From Bacillota bacterium (lineage in GTDB: Bacteria; Bacillota; Sulfobacillia; Sulfobacillales; JAIMBI01): DNA of 64,000 nucleotides. How positions within the stretch are numbered: position 1 is the first letter of the stretch; each line of letters starts with the position of its first letter. Below, in pieces: positions 37,498 to 47,044 of this stretch. Made by a program: the position numbers and the translations under genes. The notes beneath the pieces are model-generated. The model was given only the letters and a program-made list of their open reading frames with translations. It did not search any database and was not told the origin of the DNA. The DNA lies in NCBI GenBank assembly GCA_021846505.1, contig JAJZWV010000005.1, positions 38,258-102,257 of the forward strand, given 5' to 3'.

Positions 37498-38280
37498 GTG
37501 AGGGGTACGCTATCTTCGTCGGAGGTAATTTGCGAAGTTCGATGGCAACTTAGGGATCACCCCCCGAACCCTGTGCTTCAGCATGGCTTGCCATCCAACC
37601 TCGATGACATGTTGGCTCTGTTTGGGACCAGCCCGGGAGACCCATGGTATGCCATGTCGGTCGATCAGATTCGCCAAGGGCTGCTCGCCGACTACCCGGT
37701 TCACGAGCGACTCCCGAACTCCTTGATCCCGGCTGCGCTGGCTCAGTTTGTTGTACAAGAGCGCTTTCGGTGCAAGGATCAGTGGCCGTTGGTCCAGATT
37801 GGCCCAGGTATTGCAACATTCAACACCATAGACCCTGCGGCGAATGCTCAGGATTCGGCCGCGGCGCTCGATGCCGTGTGGCGGCAGATACGGTCGACAT
37901 ATCCGACGGCTGCACCGTTGGAAATCGCCGGTGCAGCGTATGCGGTCTTGGAGCGCTACACGCTCTCGCCTTCCGAGGAATCCCTGCAGGGGCTGCTACA
38001 CCAACTGGGCTTGCCTGACCTTACCTGGGGTGACGGTGCACCAGAGCTTGGGCTCGTATCTCCAGGCCCAATCGGATGGGACGTGACCTTCAAAGATGTC
38101 AACACTCCCGACCTGACCATTGGTCTAACTTTGGGGGTGCATCCCACCCCCGACGGTGATACAACGACCGTTGAGTGGCGGCGGGTGATCACGAGCGCTC
38201 TGGTCCGACCCGCTGGCGACTCGATTGTGCCGGCCCTCGTCGCGTTGGCCCAGCGGATGCCGAAATTGGGCCAATCATGA
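37498..38280 (+). CDS. TIGR04255-like protein, first gene of a HEPN module
   Basis: The ~260-aa protein has an N-terminal EVRWQL segment, then FRCKDQWPLVQIGPGIATFN in the middle and a Trp-led beta-rich C-terminal part (GWDVTFKDVNTPDLTIGLTL). This order resembles the sporadically distributed TIGR04255 family, which is often found next to HEPN or other toxin-like genes. Assignment is from memory of the pattern. The start is uncertain; I chose GTG 37498 because family similarity begins just after it. It overlaps the next gene by ATGA, so the two are co-translated. Confidence 0.55.
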   Translation: MRGTLSSSEVICEVRWQLRDHPPNPVLQHGLPSNLDDMLALFGTSPGDPWYAMSVDQIRQGLLADYPVHERLPNSLIPAALAQFVVQERFRCKDQWPLVQIGPGIATFNTIDPAANAQDSAAALDAVWRQIRSTYPTAAPLEIAGAAYAVLERYTLSPSEESLQGLLHQLGLPDLTWGDGAPELGLVSPGPIGWDVTFKDVNTPDLTIGLTLGVHPTPDGDTTTVEWRRVITSALVRPAGDSIVPALVALAQRMPKLGQS

Positions 38281-38963
38281 TCCTGGCCAATGTAAGGGAG
38301 CCCGGCGACATCGGCGCGTCTCTCTCTGTCGAGGCCTCCGGCGCGTCGTGGCAGCCTCTCATGATGGCCGTGACCCTCATGGTGGCGGCCCTGGCTTTGC
38401 CCAGCCATGTAGAAGCATCGGCGTGGGCTTATCCCGCGAGTATTCGGATACAGCGCCTCCCGACGGATGCCTCAGGGGCGTGGCGCTTTCTGGTCGGGCA
38501 TTTGTCTCCACTGTCCCCGGACACCGAGGTGCCTCGCCGATACGCCACGGATCAGGTGATGACACACCCGGATCGCGCATATGCTAGGCCGGGTGTGGAA
38601 CACGTGGCAGAGAGCGACCAGCATCTGTTTCAAGCAATCCAGGTCCACCGAGCGTCTCGCGCGGGCGTGGAAGCATATCTGCATGCGCACCCGCACTTGT
38701 CGCCGCGCTTGGAGTGGTTAGGGAGCGAGGTAGCGCAGCTGTGGAACCCCTCGGTGGCGGGCACCCTGACAGTAAAGTTGGTGGATGATCCCGAAGAGCC
38801 CGAACCCTCCCTGGTGGTCACCGCGGAAGCCCCGGCCACGACAGCAGAGCAGAACGCGGATCATGTCTCCACGCTGTTTGCACGCCTCTACGACCATTTT
38901 GGGCCTTGGCCCCAGGGCGTAGGGTTCGGCGTGGTCGTGACCGGCTCGTTGGAGGACGTTTAG
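38277..38963 (+). CDS. Unknown protein, middle gene of the TIGR04255/HEPN module
   Basis: This 228-aa protein starts at ATG overlapping the upstream stop. Residues ~27-42 are hydrophobic (LMMAVTLMVAALALP) but lie internal to a longer N-terminus, so export is doubtful. The rest is soluble and has no motif I recognise; VEAYLHAHPHLSPRLEWLG and GTLTVKLVDDPEEPEPS are the most distinctive parts. The HEPN gene begins 3 bp after its stop. It may be the antitoxin or a regulatory partner of the module. Confidence 0.5.
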   Translation: MILANVREPGDIGASLSVEASGASWQPLMMAVTLMVAALALPSHVEASAWAYPASIRIQRLPTDASGAWRFLVGHLSPLSPDTEVPRRYATDQVMTHPDRAYARPGVEHVAESDQHLFQAIQVHRASRAGVEAYLHAHPHLSPRLEWLGSEVAQLWNPSVAGTLTVKLVDDPEEPEPSLVVTAEAPATTAEQNADHVSTLFARLYDHFGPWPQGVGFGVVVTGSLEDV

Positions 38964-38966
38964 TCG

Positions 38967-39362
38967 ATGGCCCGCTTCGCCTGGACGGAGTTCTTTCGGC
39001 TTGCTCAGCAGCTGTCCGCCGACCGCGCCCGCCTGCATGACGATGAAGCGCTGCGCCGTACGGCGGCCAGTCGCGCTTACTACGCCTGCTATCATTGTGC
39101 GCTCGCTCTAGCGCGTCGGCGTGGATACAACGCGTCCGCCGCCAACCTCGCTAGCTTCGGGGTGCACGAGCGGCTCATCAGGTGGATGCAAAGCCAGGAT
39201 GACCGAACGCTGGCCCAGGTAGGCGGGCAACTTCTCACACTGAAGGCACTGCGGGTTGACGCAGACTACTTTTCTCAACAATTTTCCCCGGAGAGCACCG
39301 CGACCGCGGTGGCGATCGCCAAGCGTCTTCTGAGGCATTTAGGGACGTCCCCACCCACATAA
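38967..39362 (+). CDS. HEPN-domain protein, candidate RNase toxin
   Basis: This 131-aa, mostly alpha-helical protein has SRAYYACYH at residues 35-43, giving R36 and H43 in the R-X4-6-H arrangement of HEPN nucleases. SFGVHERLIRWM and LLTLKALRVDADYF follow, as in small HEPN proteins of the HepT/MNT and abortive-infection type. HEPN proteins of this size commonly cleave RNA and are toxic when unpaired. It is the last gene of the three-gene module, with GGAGG ~11 nt before its ATG. Confidence 0.7.
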   Translation: MARFAWTEFFRLAQQLSADRARLHDDEALRRTAASRAYYACYHCALALARRRGYNASAANLASFGVHERLIRWMQSQDDRTLAQVGGQLLTLKALRVDADYFSQQFSPESTATAVAIAKRLLRHLGTSPPT

Positions 39363-39439
39363 GGTCGACCTCTATCTTCCCACCTAACCCACAGCCTGCT
39401 GCCCCCCGGAGCGAATAGCCGATCACCTGATCCCCGGAG

Positions 39440-40270
39440 ATTACCCATTCCATTGTTCACGCCATGACTCGTGCATCTTGCGGAACCTCTCTTCCATCTC
39501 GCGCCAGGTGAACACGACGGCGGTCTGGGCCTGGGGGTGGTCGGTGGTCAGCACGCTGGTGCCCAGCCACCACAAAGATCTGCTGGCCGTGCCCCGGACG
39601 GCCTACACGCCGACGGATCCCCACGCGGTGGCCGGATCTCTTGGCGTACCCCGAGGACCGGACGGTGTATGGCCCCCCGGGCGGGTGGTGGTGATGAACA
39701 ATCCGGCCCTCTGGGAGGGCCAGATGCACGGCTTTCGCCACCAGCACTTGCAGATGGAAGTGAGGATCCGCACCCTCCAGACGCGCCTGGCGCGCGGCCG
39801 GGAGCTCGGGCCGTTCCTCCGGTAGACGAGCGTGAACGACGACGCGGGCGCCCTGACGTTGACGACCCAGTGGGACGCCGCGGCCGTGGCGGCCTACCAG
39901 GAGGCCCATTTCGGCAAGACCCTGCTGTTCACCGGCCACACCGACTGGGATCCCGCGGCGATCGTGGCCGCCTACTGCGGGCAGGGGTCGTTAGAGAACG
40001 GCTTTCGGCAGATGAAGGACCCACACTTCGTGACGTTTGCGCCGATGTTTCATTGGACGGACCAAAAGATCCGGGTCCACGCGGCCTATTGCGTGCTGGC
40101 GCTCCTGTTGGCGTCGCTGCTGCACCGGGAGGCCCAGGCCGCCGGGTTCCCCGGCGCCTGGATGCGCTCGTGGAGACGCTGGCGGAGCTGAAGCTGGTGG
40201 CGGATCTCCCCGCAGCGGGCCGCCGCGAGCGGCCGACCCTGCACGTTACGGAACGCACGCCCGCGCAAGT
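39440..40270 (+). mobile_element. IS1634/IS4-type transposase remnant
   Basis: Successive frames keep pieces of a DDE transposase. RTAYTPTDPHAVAG and a Leu/Arg helix lie at 39478-39825. GKTLLFTGHTDW, YCGQGSLENGFRQMKD (the YxxKxxIExxFRxxK-like region) and HAAYCVLALLLASLL lie at 39832-40191. A tail, LVETLAELKLV, comes after a frameshift. The N-terminal half is missing and the pieces are out of frame, so it is inactive. It ends near a perfect palindrome. Confidence 0.65.
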
Positions 40271-40283
40271 GCCGCTAGCCAGC

Positions 40284-40313
40284 GGCACCAGGCCGACCGG
40301 TCGGCCTGGTGCC
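40284..40313. repeat. Perfect 30-bp palindrome
   Basis: GGCACCAGGCCGACC is followed immediately by its reverse complement, with no spacer. It sits just past the IS1634-type remnant. There is no T-run, so a classical intrinsic terminator is unlikely. It may be a terminator-like hairpin of the element or a protein-binding site. Confidence 0.8.
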
Positions 40314-40564
40314 ACGGGGTGGCACCCCACACCCCAGCCGCTCAAGGAGCCCGCGCCGCCGGGACGGATGCATCCGCCGCCCACGTGCGGCACCGCGTCG
40401 AGCCGCTCCCTCGCCAACGCCGGCACGGCCGCCTGCGCTGCGCGACCGGGCTCCAGAGCAGGATCACGCTCGTTTGCCGAGATGAGCTAACAGCGAATTG
40501 GCGGTGCTGCCGCTCTTCCCGAGCGTCCCCATTCCGCAAGTTTCACGATCGAGTAAAAAAGTTC

Positions 40565-40593
40565 TTGACGGCCGCATGAAACCTGTGCATAAT
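40565..40593 (+). promoter_or_regulatory. Sigma-A promoter of the ilv-leu operon
   Basis: TTGACG (40565-40570), a 17-bp spacer and CATAAT (40588-40593) match the housekeeping consensus well and lie directly upstream of the T-box leader. Transcription should begin near 40600. Confidence 0.8.
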
Positions 40594-40599
40594 GCTCGC

Positions 40600-40880
40600 C
40601 AATACGCTTGCCGTGGCAAGCGGAGGCGATGAAGGGAATCGCGCCCCCATCTCTGGCTTTAGAGAGCCGGTCGCGGCTGAAAGCCGGCGCCGGAGACAAG
40701 GCGCTCTCCTCCTGGAGCCGGTTGGGTGAACGGCACCGCGCCCAGTAGCTCAACCCGGCCGCCGCGAGGCGGGACCGTTATCCAACACGAGATGCCGCGC
40801 ATGTGCGCGAACAAGGGTGGTACCGCGGGTCACAGCCCGTCCCTTTTAGGGGGCGGGCGCTTTGTTTTCTGAAGGGGCGA
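40600..40880 (+). ncRNA. T-box riboswitch leader of the ilv-leu operon
   Basis: The leader contains the AGAGAGCCGG and GGCTGAAAGCC elements of Stem I near 40670. The invariant antiterminator box AAGGGTGGTACCGCGG follows near 40813. Then comes an intrinsic terminator (a stem around GCCCGTCCC...GGGGCGGGC followed by a T-rich stretch, 40840-40875). Uncharged tRNA binding would favour the antiterminator and allow transcription into ilvE. I could not assign the specifier codon by eye; Leu (CTC) near 40703 is a candidate. T-box control fits branched-chain amino-acid synthesis and points to Firmicutes. Confidence 0.88.
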
Positions 40881-40950
40881 GAACATCAACATCGAACAGA
40901 CACTGGCAGGCGCCAGAGGGCCCTCGCCCACTCAGGAGTTTGGCGGGGGC

Positions 40951-41853
40951 ATGGCATTCTTTCACGGACGCATCATGCCGTTGGCTGAGGCCCAGGTGAG
41001 TGTGGCCACCCACGCTCTCCAGTACGGCACGGGATGCTTCGAGGGCATTCGGGCTTATTGGAATGAGGGGCGGCAGAACCTTTACCTCCTCAAGGCAGCG
41101 GAACATTACGAGCGGTTCGAGGACTCATGCCGCATGATCCGGATCACCTGCCCGTACTCGGTGGAACATCTCCTCGAGGCCACCCGGGCGCTTCTGAAGA
41201 CGGGCGGATTTCGCCAGGACGTGTACATCCGCCCGGTGGCGTTTAAGGCCTCCCAGGTTATCAAGCTCACGCTCAGGGATCTCCGGGACGACGTCGCCAT
41301 CTACGCGGTGCCCATGGGGAACTACATCGATGTGGACGGGCTCCGGGCCATGGTGTCGGCGTGGGTGCGCGTGAGCGACAACGCCATCCCGGCCCGGTCG
41401 AAGCTCACGGGCTCGTACGTGAACATGGCCCTCGCCTCTGACGACGCGCACGAAAAGGGATACGACGAGGCCATCCTCCTCGGTGCCGACGGGCACGTAA
41501 GCGAGGGAGCTGGGTCCAATCTGTTCATGGTGCGCCGGGGAACGCTCATCACCCCGCCGGTCACGGCCGACATCTTGGAAGGCATCACGCGGTCAATCGT
41601 GATGGAGCTGGCCAAAGAGAAGGGGATTCCCGTGGCGGAGCGGCCGATTGACCGCACGGAGCTGTACCTGGCCGATGAGGTGTTTCTGACCGGAACCGGT
41701 GCTCAGATTGCACCCATCACCGAAATTGACGGCAGGATGATCGGCTCCGGCTGCCGGGGGCCCGTGGTCGAACGACTGCAGGACGTGTTCTTCCAGACCG
41801 TGCGCGGCGACAACCCCGACCATCAGGACTGGGTGATGCCCGTATACGACTGA
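40951..41853 (+). CDS. ilvE: Branched-chain amino-acid aminotransferase
   Basis: This 300-aa fold-type IV PLP enzyme performs the last step to Leu, Ile and Val (and the first step of their breakdown). ALQYGTGCFEGIRAYW near the N-terminus, the PLP lysine K151 in ARSKLTGSYVN, EGAGSNLFMV and TGTGAQIAPI are diagnostic. It is the first gene after the T-box; GGCGGGGGC precedes ATG 40951. It is ~280 bp from ilvN, the only sizeable gap in the operon. Confidence 0.95.
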   Translation: MAFFHGRIMPLAEAQVSVATHALQYGTGCFEGIRAYWNEGRQNLYLLKAAEHYERFEDSCRMIRITCPYSVEHLLEATRALLKTGGFRQDVYIRPVAFKASQVIKLTLRDLRDDVAIYAVPMGNYIDVDGLRAMVSAWVRVSDNAIPARSKLTGSYVNMALASDDAHEKGYDEAILLGADGHVSEGAGSNLFMVRRGTLITPPVTADILEGITRSIVMELAKEKGIPVAERPIDRTELYLADEVFLTGTGAQIAPITEIDGRMIGSGCRGPVVERLQDVFFQTVRGDNPDHQDWVMPVYD

Positions 41854-42136
41854 GATAGCGCGGGCAGAGGCTCCCCGTCGAAGCGGTGAGGGGCGGATGC
41901 GGCCGGTCCGGGATCGGGACAAGCGAGGCGGAACGGGTGCAAGCCCCTCCAGCGGCGGCCGGCGCACTCCTCCTCGAGTTGAGCGGCCGAAGGGCGCAGG
42001 CCGCGCGGGACCCGCGAAGGACCGCCGCGCCAGCGACCGCCCCTCCATGGACCGAGACAGGGCGGCACCGCGCACCACGCCGCTGGCGTCAAAGTTTCTT
42101 GCTGGCACCGGAGCTGTGTTCGGAGAGGAGGCCGCG
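41854..42136. other. Gap between ilvE and ilvN
   Basis: These 283 bp hold no gene I can support. The ilvN frame stays open back through it to 41897, but that extension is Arg/Pro-rich and unlike any IlvN. I see no second T-box or terminator. Confidence 0.4.
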
Positions 42137-42736
42137 GTGGAATTTCAATTGACAGCCTGGATGGCGGACGAGCCGGGAACGCTGGACCGCGCGCTTCTGG
42201 CGTTCTCCAGACGCCGGATCACGCCGGCCAGCATCCACGCCGAGGCGGATCCGACGGAGGGGGTCATCTGCCTCACCCTCAGGTTTGACACCGCCTCCGG
42301 CCCGGACGCCATGCGCGTCGCGCACCAGGTAGGGCGGGGCCAGAAGGTGTACGGGCTCGCTCTTGAGCCGATGGAGGAAAGTATCGGGCGCGAAATCGCC
42401 CTAGTCCGGATCCGGTGCACGGAGGCGGATCGCGCGGCGCTGCGACAGTGCGCGCACGGCATCGGAGTCGAGGTGGCAGCCGCCACCCCCGAGCACGTGG
42501 TGGTGGCGCTCGCCGGGACGCCGGCCGCCGTCGCCGAGGCGCTTGCCGCGCTGTCGGTGTTCGGCGTCGAGTCCGTCCGGCGCTCCCGTGTGCACCTGGC
42601 CCCGGACCCTGGCGCCCCTGTAGCGCCGGGACTGGCGCCGCTGCCCGTCCATTCCCACTATCCCCACTACCCCCAACACGAGGAGGACATCTCATGGCGC
42701 ACATGTACTACGACCGCGACGCAGACCCGTCCCTGA
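42137..42736 (+). CDS. ilvN: Acetolactate synthase small (regulatory) subunit
   Basis: The ~199-aa protein from GTG 42137 (AGGAGG 5-6 nt upstream) begins with an ACT domain ([32 protein letters not shown]) that binds valine for feedback control. A second ACT-like part follows ([20 protein letters not shown]). It partners the catalytic IlvB, which is unusually far downstream (48160). Its 3' end overlaps ilvC by 43 bp, and the His/Pro-rich tail over the overlap may be non-essential. Confidence 0.8.
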   Translation: MEFQLTAWMADEPGTLDRALLAFSRRRITPASIHAEADPTEGVICLTLRFDTASGPDAMRVAHQVGRGQKVYGLALEPMEESIGREIALVRIRCTEADRAALRQCAHGIGVEVAAATPEHVVVALAGTPAAVAEALAALSVFGVESVRRSRVHLAPDPGAPVAPGLAPLPVHSHYPHYPQHEEDISWRTCTTTATQTRP

Positions 42737-43716
42737 TTCGCAGCAAGCGGGTCGCCGTGCTTGGCTACGGCAGCCAGGGTCACGCACAGGCCCAGAATCT
42801 TCGCGACAACGGCGTGCAGGTCGTGATCGGGGCCAGGCCGGGCCCCTCCGCGGACCAAGCCCGCGACGACGGCTTTCCGGTCCTCGCCGTCTCCGACGCC
42901 GTGAGCGGGGCGGACATCGTCCACGTATTGGTGCCGGACGAACACCAGACGGCCCTGTTCCGGGAGGCCATCGCCCCGGGGCTGGCGTCCGGGGCTGCTC
43001 TCGCCTTCTCGCACGGCTTCAACATCCACTACGGGCAGATCCCGCTCCCGCCCGGGGTAGACGTGATCATGGTGGCCCCGAAGGCTCCTGGCCACGCCTT
43101 TCGCCGCCTGTTCCGCGAGGGCCAGGGAGTGCCGGGCCTGCTGGCCGTGCACCAGGACGCCACCGGACGGGCGAAGGATGTGGCGCTGGCACTGGCCTGG
43201 GGGATCGGGTGCACCCGCGCCGGCGTCATCGAGACCACCTTCGCCGAGGAGACCGAGTCAGACCTGTTCGGTGAGCAGGCCGTGCTGTGCGGCGGGGTGA
43301 CCCGGCTGGTGCAGCTCGGCTTCGAAGCCCTGGTGGGCGCCGGCTACCAGCCCGAGATCGCGTACTTCGAATGCCTTCACGAGCTCAAGCTGATCGTCGA
43401 CCTCATGTACCAGGACGGCATGTCCTACATGCGCTACTCCATCTCCGACACCGCCGAGTACGGCGATCTCACCCGGGGGCCGCAGGTGGTGGACGAGCAC
43501 GTGCGGGACAACATGCTCCGCATCCTCGGCGACATCCAGAGCGGCCAGTTCGCCCGGGAGTGGATCCTGGAGAACCAGGCGGGACGCCCCGTTTACCAGC
43601 GCCTGAAGGCGCGCGCGGCCACTCACCCCATCGAGGAGGTGGGCTCCCAGCTCCGCTCCATGATGGCATGGCTGAGCACCGGCGCGCCGGCATCGAAGAG
43701 TGAGGTGGGGCCATGA
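42694..43716 (+). CDS. ilvC: Ketol-acid reductoisomerase
   Basis: This 340-aa class I KARI converts acetolactate or acetohydroxybutyrate to the dihydroxy acid with NAD(P)H and Mg2+. It shows [19 protein letters not shown] (Rossmann), [13 protein letters not shown], the metal-binding [19 protein letters not shown] and [19 protein letters not shown] 42694 has AGGAGG 6 nt upstream inside the ilvN end. It overlaps leuA by 4 bp. Confidence 0.95.
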   Translation: MAHMYYDRDADPSLIRSKRVAVLGYGSQGHAQAQNLRDNGVQVVIGARPGPSADQARDDGFPVLAVSDAVSGADIVHVLVPDEHQTALFREAIAPGLASGAALAFSHGFNIHYGQIPLPPGVDVIMVAPKAPGHAFRRLFREGQGVPGLLAVHQDATGRAKDVALALAWGIGCTRAGVIETTFAEETESDLFGEQAVLCGGVTRLVQLGFEALVGAGYQPEIAYFECLHELKLIVDLMYQDGMSYMRYSISDTAEYGDLTRGPQVVDEHVRDNMLRILGDIQSGQFAREWILENQAGRPVYQRLKARAATHPIEEVGSQLRSMMAWLSTGAPASKSEVGP

Positions 43717-45248
43717 GGCGGATTGCCATCTTCGATACGACGCTGCGGGACGGCGAACAGACGCCGGGCGTCAACCTGCTGCCGGCCGAGAAGCTTGAGA
43801 TTGCCGTCCGCCTGGAGGAGCTCGGGGTGAACGTGATCGAGGCCGGCTTCCCCAACAGCTCGACCAGCGACTTCGAAGCCGTCCGCGGCATCGCCGCCGA
43901 GATCGGGGCGGCCACGGTGGCCGCCTTGGCGCGCACCAAGGAAGACGACATCCTCCGCGCCGCGGCCGCCTTGGAGGGAGCGCGCCATCCGCGCATCCAC
44001 GTGTTCACCTCGTCCTCCGCCGTCCATCTCCAGTACATGCTGCGCAAGAGCGAGGACGAGGTGATCGAGCAGAGCATCGCCGCCGTGCGCCTGGCCCGCC
44101 GCTATGTGGACGACGTCGAGTTTTCCGGCCAGGATGCCATGCGGTCGAACCCCGCCCTCATCTACCGGCTCCTCGAGGCGGCCATCGAGGCGGGGGCCAC
44201 AGTGGTCAATGTGCCCGACACCGTCGGCTACGCCATCCCAGACGAATTTGGCTCCCTCATCCGCGGCATCCGCGAGACGGTCCGCGGCATTGATCGGGTG
44301 ACGGTGTCGGTGCACTGCCACAACGACCTCGGCCTGGCCACGGCTAACACCTTGGCGGGCCTGCTGGCCGGCGCCGACCAGGCGGAGGTGGCCTTAAATG
44401 GCATCGGGGAGCGAGCGGGCAACACCGCGCTGGAAGAGGTGGCGATGGTGATCGCGACCCGGGGCGCCGCGCTGGGACTCGAGACCGGGCTCCGCACCGC
44501 CGCCATCGGGCCGGTGAGCCGCCTGGTGAGCCGGCTCACCGGCATACCGGTGCAGCCCAACAAGGCCATCGTCGGCCGCAACGCCTTCGAACACGAGTCG
44601 GGCATCCACCAGGACGGCATCTTGAAGGAGCGCACCACCTACGAAATCATGCGTCCCGAGGACGTCGGCGTGATCCCCAACACCCTGGTGCTGGGCAAGC
44701 ACTCGGGGCGCCACGCCTTCCGCGTCCGCCTCCAGGCGCTCGGCTACGCGCTGGAGGAGTCCGCGCAGGAGGAGCTGTTCCGCCGCTTCAAGGACCTCAC
44801 CGACCGCAAGAAAGAGGTCACCGACGACGACATCCGCGCGCTAGCCGAGGAGCGCCTGGTGGGCGATGACGACTCCTTCATGCTGGAGACCTTTCACGTC
44901 TCCAGCCTCGGGGGCCGGCAGGCCACAGCCACGGTGACGATCCGGCGGCCCGGGAGGGAACCGGTGCGGGAGGCCGCCGCCGGCGACGGGCCGGTGGATG
45001 CGCTCTGCCAGGCGCTGAGCCGCGCCGCCGGCATGGCGGGAACGCTCGTGCACTATGCGCTGCACTCGGTCAGCGCCGGCAGCGACGCCCAGGGGGAGGT
45101 GGCGTGCCAGGTCCGGGTCGGGGACCGCGTCGTCGGAGGCCACGGGGTGTCCACCGACGTGCTCGAGGCGAGCGCGCTTGCGTATCTCGCGGCCCTCAAC
45201 CGCGCCCAGCGCTGGATGGCGCGGGAGTCCGCTACGGAGGTGGGATAG
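43713..45248 (+). CDS. leuA: 2-isopropylmalate synthase
   Basis: This 511-aa enzyme condenses acetyl-CoA with 2-oxoisovalerate, the committed step to leucine. [16 protein letters not shown] and [16 protein letters not shown] supply the divalent-metal and catalytic residues of the TIM barrel. The C-terminal ~130 residues form the LeuA regulatory domain for leucine feedback. It overlaps ilvC by 4 bp and abuts leuC without a gap. Confidence 0.96.
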   Translation: MRRIAIFDTTLRDGEQTPGVNLLPAEKLEIAVRLEELGVNVIEAGFPNSSTSDFEAVRGIAAEIGAATVAALARTKEDDILRAAAALEGARHPRIHVFTSSSAVHLQYMLRKSEDEVIEQSIAAVRLARRYVDDVEFSGQDAMRSNPALIYRLLEAAIEAGATVVNVPDTVGYAIPDEFGSLIRGIRETVRGIDRVTVSVHCHNDLGLATANTLAGLLAGADQAEVALNGIGERAGNTALEEVAMVIATRGAALGLETGLRTAAIGPVSRLVSRLTGIPVQPNKAIVGRNAFEHESGIHQDGILKERTTYEIMRPEDVGVIPNTLVLGKHSGRHAFRVRLQALGYALEESAQEELFRRFKDLTDRKKEVTDDDIRALAEERLVGDDDSFMLETFHVSSLGGRQATATVTIRRPGREPVREAAAGDGPVDALCQALSRAAGMAGTLVHYALHSVSAGSDAQGEVACQVRVGDRVVGGHGVSTDVLEASALAYLAALNRAQRWMARESATEVG

Positions 45249-46532
45249 ATGGGAATGATGGGAATGACGCTGGCCGAAAAGCTTTTGGCCGCCAAACTGG
45301 GGCGGCCCGTCGAGGCGGGAGACCTGGTCGAGGTCCCGGTGGACCTGGTGATGGGCAACGACATCACGGCACCGGTGGCCATCCGCGAATTCGAGGCCGC
45401 CGGCGCCACACACGTGTTTGATCCCGAGCGGGTGGCGCTGGTCGCGAGTCACTTTGTGCCCGCGCGCGACGCAAGTTCCGCCAACCAGACGTCCGTCATG
45501 CGCCGCTTCGCGCTGGCTCACCACATCCGGCACTACTATCCGGAGGGGAGTGGGGGCATTGAGCACACGCTCCTCCCGGAGCGAGGCATCGTCGTGTCCG
45601 GCGACATCGTAGTCGGCGCCGACTCGCACACATGCACCTACGGGGCGCTGGGCGCCTTCGCGACGGGGGTCGGCAGCACCGACCTGGCCTATGCCATGGC
45701 CACCGGGCGCACCTGGTTCAAGGTGCCGGAGACCTTGTCGTTCGTGTATCACGGCCAGCCCCAGCCGTGGGTGACCGGCAAGGACTTCATCCTCCACACC
45801 ATCCACCTGATTGGAGACGCCGGCGCGCGGTATCGGTCGATGGAGTTTAGCGGCAGCGCCATTGGACAGCTGTCCATGGAGGACCGACTCACCATGTCTA
45901 ACATGGCCATCGAAGCCGGCGGCAAAGTGGGCCTGGTGACCCCCGACGCCGCCACCGAGGCTTACGAGCGCGGCCGGGCGCTGCGGCCGCCGCGCTTCCT
46001 GGCGCCGGACCCCGATGCCCGCTATCTGGATTCCATCGACATCGACGTCAGTCGGCTGGAGCCGCAGGTGGCGTTTCCCTGGCTGCCGTCCAAGACGCGT
46101 CCGCTGAGCGAGGTGGGCGATGTGCCGCTGGATCAGGTGTTTATCGGCAGCTGCACCAACGGCCGACTCACCGACCTCCGGATTGCGGCCCGCCTTCTCC
46201 AGGGACGGCGGGTGGCCCCCAATCTCCGCCTGGTCGTGATCCCGGCCACCCAGGACGTCTACCTGAAGGCTGTGCAGGAGGGGCTGGTGGAGGTGTTCGT
46301 GCAGGCAGGGGCCATGGTCAGTGCGGCCACGTGCGGGCCGTGCCTCGGCGGCCACACCGGGGTGCTGGGCGCGGGCGAGCGGTGTCTGTCCACGTCCAAC
46401 CGCAACTACGTCGGGCGGATGGGCGATCCGACGGCGGAAGTGTACCTGGCCAGCCCGGCCGTGGCGGCCGCCTCGGCGGTCGCCGGCCGCATCACCCACC
46501 CGGCAGCCATCCTGGGCGAGGAGGTGGCGTGA
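45249..46532 (+). CDS. leuC: 3-isopropylmalate dehydratase large subunit
   Basis: This 427-aa aconitase-family subunit binds a [4Fe-4S] cluster: Cys in GSCTNGRL near residue 300 and two in ATCGPCLGG near 360. VVGADSHTCTYGALGAFATG is the substrate-binding loop. It works as a heterodimer with LeuD, whose ATG overlaps its stop by one base (TGATG). The length is that of the short bacterial/archaeal type. Confidence 0.96.
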   Translation: MGMMGMTLAEKLLAAKLGRPVEAGDLVEVPVDLVMGNDITAPVAIREFEAAGATHVFDPERVALVASHFVPARDASSANQTSVMRRFALAHHIRHYYPEGSGGIEHTLLPERGIVVSGDIVVGADSHTCTYGALGAFATGVGSTDLAYAMATGRTWFKVPETLSFVYHGQPQPWVTGKDFILHTIHLIGDAGARYRSMEFSGSAIGQLSMEDRLTMSNMAIEAGGKVGLVTPDAATEAYERGRALRPPRFLAPDPDARYLDSIDIDVSRLEPQVAFPWLPSKTRPLSEVGDVPLDQVFIGSCTNGRLTDLRIAARLLQGRRVAPNLRLVVIPATQDVYLKAVQEGLVEVFVQAGAMVSAATCGPCLGGHTGVLGAGERCLSTSNRNYVGRMGDPTAEVYLASPAVAAASAVAGRITHPAAILGEEVA

Positions 46533-47044
46533 TGGCGCGCGCGTGGAAGTATGGAGACAACGTCGACACCGACGTCATCATTCCCGCCCGGTACCTGGTG
46601 ACCGGCGACCCGCAGCAGCTGGGCCCGCACTGTCTGGAAGCGCTGGACCCCGCGTTCCCCGCCGGCCACCGGCCGGGCGACTTCATCGTGGGCGGGGAGA
46701 ACTTCGGCTGCGGGAGCTCGCGCGAGCACGCCCCCCTGGCCATTAAAGGAGCGGGCGTCCCCTGCGTGATTGCGGCGTCGTTCGCCCGCATCTTCTTCCG
46801 GAACGCCATCAACATCGGGCTTCCGGTCTACGAGTCGCCGGAGGCCGCGGCCGGCGTCGGCATGGGTGACGAGATTGCGGTGGAGGCTCGGGCCGGGATC
46901 ATCGTGAACCGGACGCGTGGCGAGCACTACGCCATCCGCCCCCTGCCGCCTTTCATGCAGGAACTGCTGGACGCCGGCGGGCTCATGGCTCGCTTGAGGC
47001 GGGAACTGGCCCAAGAGCGTGCGGCGGAAGGGGGGAAGCCCTGA
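46532..47044 (+). CDS. leuD: 3-isopropylmalate dehydratase small subunit
   Basis: This 170-aa swivelling domain of the isopropylmalate isomerase shows DNVDTDVIIPARYLVTGD and GGENFGCGSSREHAPLAIK. It overlaps leuC and leuB by one base each (TGATG junctions), which implies strict translational coupling. Small size matches the short LeuD type paired with short LeuC. Confidence 0.95.
   Translation: MARAWKYGDNVDTDVIIPARYLVTGDPQQLGPHCLEALDPAFPAGHRPGDFIVGGENFGCGSSREHAPLAIKGAGVPCVIAASFARIFFRNAINIGLPVYESPEAAAGVGMGDEIAVEARAGIIVNRTRGEHYAIRPLPPFMQELLDAGGLMARLRRELAQERAAEGGKP

Noticed and set aside
41897..42136. 80-codon N-terminal extension of IlvN
   Set aside because: Arg/Pro-rich and unlike any IlvN; the ACT domain begins right at GTG 42137 with a good ribosome-binding site.
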